From positions 1,487,992 through 1,551,991 of the forward strand of contig JAJVDF010000257.1 of NCBI GenBank assembly GCA_022410635.1: a stretch of 64,000 nucleotides of DNA, written 5' to 3'. The position numbers were made by a program, and so were the translations under genes. Positions 59,741 through 64,000 of this stretch are shown here, piece by piece. Numbering within the stretch: the first letter of the stretch is position 1; each line of letters opens with the position of its first letter. The notes under the pieces are model-generated. The model saw nothing but the letters and a program-made list of their open reading frames with translations, had not been told where the DNA came from and ran no database searches. The stretch is from Tretioscincus oriximinensis. Its lineage: Eukaryota; Chordata; Lepidosauria; Squamata; Gymnophthalmidae.

Positions 59741-60866
59741 CGACTGTAGTGAATTGTTTCATTTAAACACTCTATCTGAAATTATATTTCATTCAGCTCT
59801 TAGGGGAATAAACTTATCACAAGTATCTTTCTTAGGCCAAAAGCTATCAGTGCATGAACAAAATGGCTGTAGTTATTTACCTTCTCTTTCAAGTCCTTCT
59901 AGTGTCCTTTCAAGTCCACTCAGGTTTTTCTTGTATACCAATAGATCTAAAGCTTTCAGTTGCTGCCTCCTATCTCCAGCAATACATGAATTTTATCCAT
60001 GAACTGTATGCCTCTTTTCAAAAGGAATGCTGTGTCATGAGATAGAAAAGTCACCCTGTAACCAGAATGCCATATTTTGTAGACTGACTGCAGACACAAA
60101 ATTCTCTTCTGTTGAGATTTCAACAGTAATTTCTGCAGTTCATAGATGGTCTACTATAACTTTTAAATAAATGCCTGAGGAAATGGATTGGTTGGTGAAA
60201 CTCAGGAGACTCATTAAATCTATATATCCTTAAGGCATTCATCTATCAGCAGGAAATCAGCTGTTACAATAAACCTGTCCATGCCTTGGTAAATTCTCAG
60301 TGGGTAAACTGTACAAAATCTTCGGCCTAAGGGCAAATGCCTTAAAAATACAATTATTTGTTGATACATTCGCACTGTACTGGAACTGGCAGAATGACTA
60401 AATTACCTTTGGGTATAATCTAAAAAATTATCTACTTGTCAAGAAAATGACAAGTAAGGCAATAATTACAAACTTACATACTCAAAGAAGTACAATTTGG
60501 TTTGGATAAATCTACCACACATTCAATTCCAAGAATTTGACAAGCTATTTAGGTCACAAAGCATGACTTTCTAAGATGCATTGACAGTAGATTGTTACTT
60601 TATAACAATCTATCCATTTCCAGTGGGTATTGTGAAGCTTTTATTAGTTCTCAGCTTCCTCCCATCTGGGCAGTCATCAGAACTAAGTGAAGAGTACCAG
60701 ACACTTTCACTGTATACCTTCACTCATACATCTATTTAATCAAATCTTTGGATAAGGAACCAGTTTCCCTTTCCTCTTTCAGATACTGTTACTGTCTTTA
60801 GTGTCTTTATTTTGCATTTTGTTTTGACTGTTGTCACCCACCTTGAAGCCCTCACGTTTAGAATAG
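59741..60866. other. Intronic sequence, no gene seen
   Basis: No exon or classifiable repeat. Confidence 0.4.
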
Positions 60867-61045
60867 GTGGGTTGAAAACCCGTTTTGGGGGTGCCTCCCG
60901 GTTTTTACTGAGGAAACCTTTTTGAAAAAAAAAGATTTTTTTTTCAAAATGTTTTTAATTTCTTTTTTCCTCAGCACAAAACGGGAGGCACCCCAAAACC
61001 TGGTTTTCAACCCACCCCAAAACTGGGTTTTCAACCCACCCCATC
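60867..61045. repeat. Foldback (inverted-repeat) element
   Basis: Left arm 60867 onward (ggtgggttgaaaacccgttt, ggtgcctcccggtttt, actgaggaaa) is complementary to the right arm ending at 61016 (tttcctcag, aaaacgggaggcacccc, ggttttcaacccacc). The loop is T/A-rich near 60925-60975. A third partial copy of the end (gggttttcaacccacccc) follows at 61025-61042. Confidence 0.8.
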
Positions 61046-62389
61046 TGGTNAGCTTAGTTTAGAATCATGACAAAAACAATATATTATTATTATAGTAGAA
61101 TACCTTATATTACTATTTCAGAAAAGTCTGAAAAACAAAATTAAACTTCAGTAGCAGTGGCCTATTCCCAGTTAATCTGAGAAGTACAACTGTTCTTTTT
61201 AAAGCAAAATATATATTGTACAGGCACTGAAGTTTTCTTTTTATCTCCCTTAACAGAAGAGGCTGCTTCAGAAGTCGAGTGAATGACCCAAGATGCAGAG
61301 CTGGAAATTGGTCCTGTGTCTGTGATATATGGTTCTCTGTGAAAAACAGGGAGTTTTATCAATACACAGCCCAGGATAGATACAGGACTCTTGTTTTTTT
61401 TTACAAAAATCAACAGTGCTGTTCATTTGTTCTCTTTCCTTTTTACTTTGCTCTTTATATTCTAATCATGAAACAAATACAAATGAAAAGATTTAACTAT
61501 CCTAGAATAGTGTTTACCTTTAAGATGAAGTATTCTAACCAAACACTGCAGGGTCCTCATCAGTATTCTAAAAACTCGCAACTGCCCACCAATGCAACTA
61601 CTGTATGTTGTGACAGAAAGCACTTCCTTTTAAATACCCTCATTCATCATTCATGAATGGAAAAGGATGGGTCATATTAGAAAGCAACAGAACCTAAATT
61701 CAGAACAGCTGAAGTCTCCTGCAGTGTGAAGGCAAACTAGAGTACATGCATTTGTATGCTTGCATCTACACACTCATACAGAGGCAATTTTTGTAAACCA
61801 ATATATGTATATGTTAATCCACCATCCTATATTAATCCATAGGCCATTATTTATTGTAGAATCAAGCAGATACTTGAATGGTCCCTGTTTTACTTACATT
61901 AATATGACATTGGTAAACATCTGAGTTTTGCAAGAACAAAATTGTGGACTTTCCTAATATTTTAACTTTCCTTACATTAGTAGAATTCAGAGTAGTAGTT
62001 ATATTAGATATCAGTCAGCAAGATAACTGATAACATTTTAACAGGGAGAAAATAATTGGTAGGATGAGCTTTTGTAGATGAAGTAGACTTTTTGTGTACG
62101 GTACTACTAGATCCCTTGCTTTTCCCGTGATGTTAGAATATATATTATGCATATATGTATTTAAACAAAATCCACTTTACATTTTCTATTATCTTTTGGC
62201 AATCCACTTCTTTCTGGATGGGTTTCAAATTTCCACTGCTGTAGACACAACTGTGGATTTCAGAGAAATAGTCATGTTAATTTGGTTCAGAAAGTTCAGT
62301 ACGGTGGGGACTTCAAGCACCAAGAGAATGGTAGAAGACAAAGAAGACAGAAGACATAGGTGTCTCTACGAAAGCTCATGCTGCTTACC
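61046..62389. other. Intronic sequence, no gene seen
   Basis: 62070-62385 includes words of the 40.4-kb hairpin family (gagcttttgtagatgaag; tacgaaagctcatgctg), probably remnants. A 125-codon frame at 61279-61656 has no recognisable domain. Confidence 0.35.
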
Positions 62390-62895
62390 TCATGACTCCC
62401 TGCAAATGGTATTTCAGGAGTCCTGCCTGTTGTTCCATCCCGGAGGCAACATCCAGACATCCATCCTAGTATCCATTTATACCCTTGGTGTCCATAAACC
62501 TGTCTAGTCCTGTCTTGAAACTATCCAAGCTGTTAGCTTCCACCACCTCTTCAGGAAGTAAATTACACAGGCCGATGACTGTCTGGGTGAAAAAATACTT
62601 TCCTTTGTCTGTTCTCACTTTTCTTTTCTACCCAACAGTTTTAAGGAGTGCCCTCTGGTACTTGTGTTGTGTGATAGAGAAAACATTTTTCTCTATTCAT
62701 CCTGTCCATCCCACGCATGATTTTGTATACTTCAATCAGATCACCTTTCAAACGTCGCCTTTCAAGGCTGAAGAGGCCCAGACGTTGCAGCCTGACTTCA
62801 TAAGGGAGGTGCCACAGACCCTTGATCATTTTTGTTGCCCTTTGCTGCACCTTCTCCAGTTACAAAATATCCCTCTTGAGATGTGGTGACCAGAT
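62390..62895 (-). mobile_element. CR1 LINE 3' part
   Basis: On the minus strand: HLKRDI-region, [38 protein letters not shown], then a frame break near 62640, ORF2 end and the first half of the 3' UTR to ctgcaaatggtatttcagg. The octamer end is missing at 62390. Confidence 0.9.
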
Positions 62896-63284
62896 CTCTT
62901 GTTATTCTCGAAGTGCTACAAGCCCCCCTTATACTAGATATAATTAAGTATCAGTAAGTGGTTTTATTGCATAGATTTGTGCATGACTTGCCCAATGACT
63001 AGGCAGAACATGACAGCCAATCCAAGCTTCACTAATTGGGAATGATAAGCAGAATAAATAGTACTAAAAACATCCCACATATGCCAAGCAATCTATTTTG
63101 CATCTTTTAAATGAGCCTGCTCCCCTCAGTTATGCTAGCCCATTGCCACCTGGTTGCCTATATTAACTTTCCCCCTTGCTTTGGGCTACTGGTCTCATTT
63201 TTATGAACAGACATCACATAAACTATTTGCATATGCTTCCATTAACCAGATGAAGTGAAAATTAAAAGAAAACCATATCAGGCT
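62896..63284. other. Intronic sequence, no gene seen
   Basis: Nothing recognised. Confidence 0.4.
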
Positions 63285-63360
63285 ATTTTTATTGTTGTTA
63301 CACACATTGAGACCTTCCAATATGGGGTGGGATAAAATAATAAATACATACAGAAATGAA
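63285..63360 (+). mobile_element. L2-like LINE tail stub
   Basis: ttattgttgttacacacattgagacc, then atggggtgggataaaataat and AAAT-type repeats. The body is absent. Confidence 0.5.
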
Positions 63361-63765
63361 TACAGAAATATTTTCATGCCCCCTTGTAAAATATTTGAAC
63401 TATGAGGGTATAAAGTTAACATATTATAAAAATCTACACTAGGAGCAGTGAAACTGTAATGATCCAGGTCTAGCTAGGTAACAACTTCTGCCATCTTTGG
63501 CTGACTGGAAAATGATGGGTTAGGAGCTAAGAATCATATATTTATGACTGTTAGCAGAAAGATATTGTGAAAATATAAGAAAACCAATGGATAAGAAGCC
63601 ACACAATCATCAAAATGAATTGAATCATAATATTAGAATAATATTTCACTCATCTTCATCTAACACTTGTGGTATCAGTAGCAGGGTAACTAAAAAAGGG
63701 TGCTATGAGTCATGCTTAAGTCAGGCACCAGTTACAGTTACTCCTGAACAATTGTAATACACTCA
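63361..63765. other. Intronic sequence, no gene seen
   Basis: AT-rich; nothing recognised. Confidence 0.4.
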
Positions 63766-64000
63766 GCCTGGCCGTGCTCCTGAAAATGGTTTGGAAGTTG
63801 CAACTAGATTGCTGACTGGAACAACTGACCAGATGTATATTATGCCAGTCTTGAAAGAGATGTACACGGACTGCCAGTTTTCCACCAAGCCTTATTCAAG
63901 GTTAAACCTTAACTTGTAAAGCCCTGAATGACTAAGCCCCCAAATATCTAAAGGAAACCTCCCATATCAACCCAGCCATGCCTTAATTTTGCAGAGGAGT
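63766..64000 (+). mobile_element. L2-like LINE ORF2 fragment, runs off the window
   Basis: Diverged match to 10320-10480: atgccagtcttgaaag, cggactgccagttttccac, cttaacttgtaaagccctga, aaatatctaaaggaa. Indels break the frame. Confidence 0.65.

Noticed and set aside
61279..61656. 125-codon plus-strand ORF
   Set aside because: Antisense to ELMO1, no recognisable motif, poly-Phe and low-complexity segments.

Overview
This window is vertebrate nuclear DNA, most likely from a squamate reptile and possibly a gecko. The evidence is an AT-rich, intron-like background packed with CR1 LINEs ending in tandem TTCTTATG octamers, at least three tRNA-derived SINE families, L2-clade and L1 fragments, and several short non-autonomous DNA transposons. 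Nothing bacterial or phage-like is present: no operons, CRISPR arrays or long host ORFs. The species-level assignment is inference.

One host gene can be identified. A 137-bp coding exon on the minus strand (39967-40103) encodes 45 residues of the ELMO domain of ELMO1, the engulfment and cell-motility adaptor that works with DOCK-family Rac exchange factors. It has a canonical acceptor and donor. Everything else reads as flanking ELMO1 intron, transcribed right to left. The next exon downstream and the previous exon upstream were not found and probably lie outside the window. About 19.5 kb downstream of the exon on the sense strand, at 20.5-21.2 kb, a block with an inverted pair of CCAAT boxes and a strong splice donor could be the internal promoter and first exon of the short ELMO1 isoform. 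That isoform starts one codon past the boundary seen here.

Region by region: 0-5 kb holds intron and a TIR element with a roughly 500-bp internal palindrome. 5-13 kb holds two SINE families, CR1 copies (one split by a SINE), an L2-like LINE fragment and a hAT-type MITE with a precise 8-bp target duplication. 13-31 kb is mostly plain intron, with a second copy of the TIR family, a three-hairpin cluster, the candidate internal promoter, a pogo/Tigger-type MITE, an old CR1 and a GC-rich block. 31-33 kb has two minisatellites (one rich in CRE-like palindromes) inside a possible hAT element. 34-39 kb has CR1, SINE, L2-like and L1 insertions. 40-42 kb has the ELMO1 exon, an essentially perfect 70-bp-arm hairpin 267 bp upstream of it, a roughly 500-bp polypyrimidine tract and a small L1 stub. 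45-53 kb has an L1 tail and two large CR1 copies, one interrupting a SINE and containing a 775-bp assembly gap. 54-58 kb is a dense pile of hAT MITE, two inverted SINEs, CR1, an internally deleted L2 and two more CR1 ends. 59-64 kb has a SINE, a foldback element, a CR1 and the start of another L2-like fragment.

I did not find a convincing new molecular system. The strongest leads are the near-perfect hairpin beside the exon, the candidate internal promoter, the TSD-supported hAT MITE family and several clean nested insertions.
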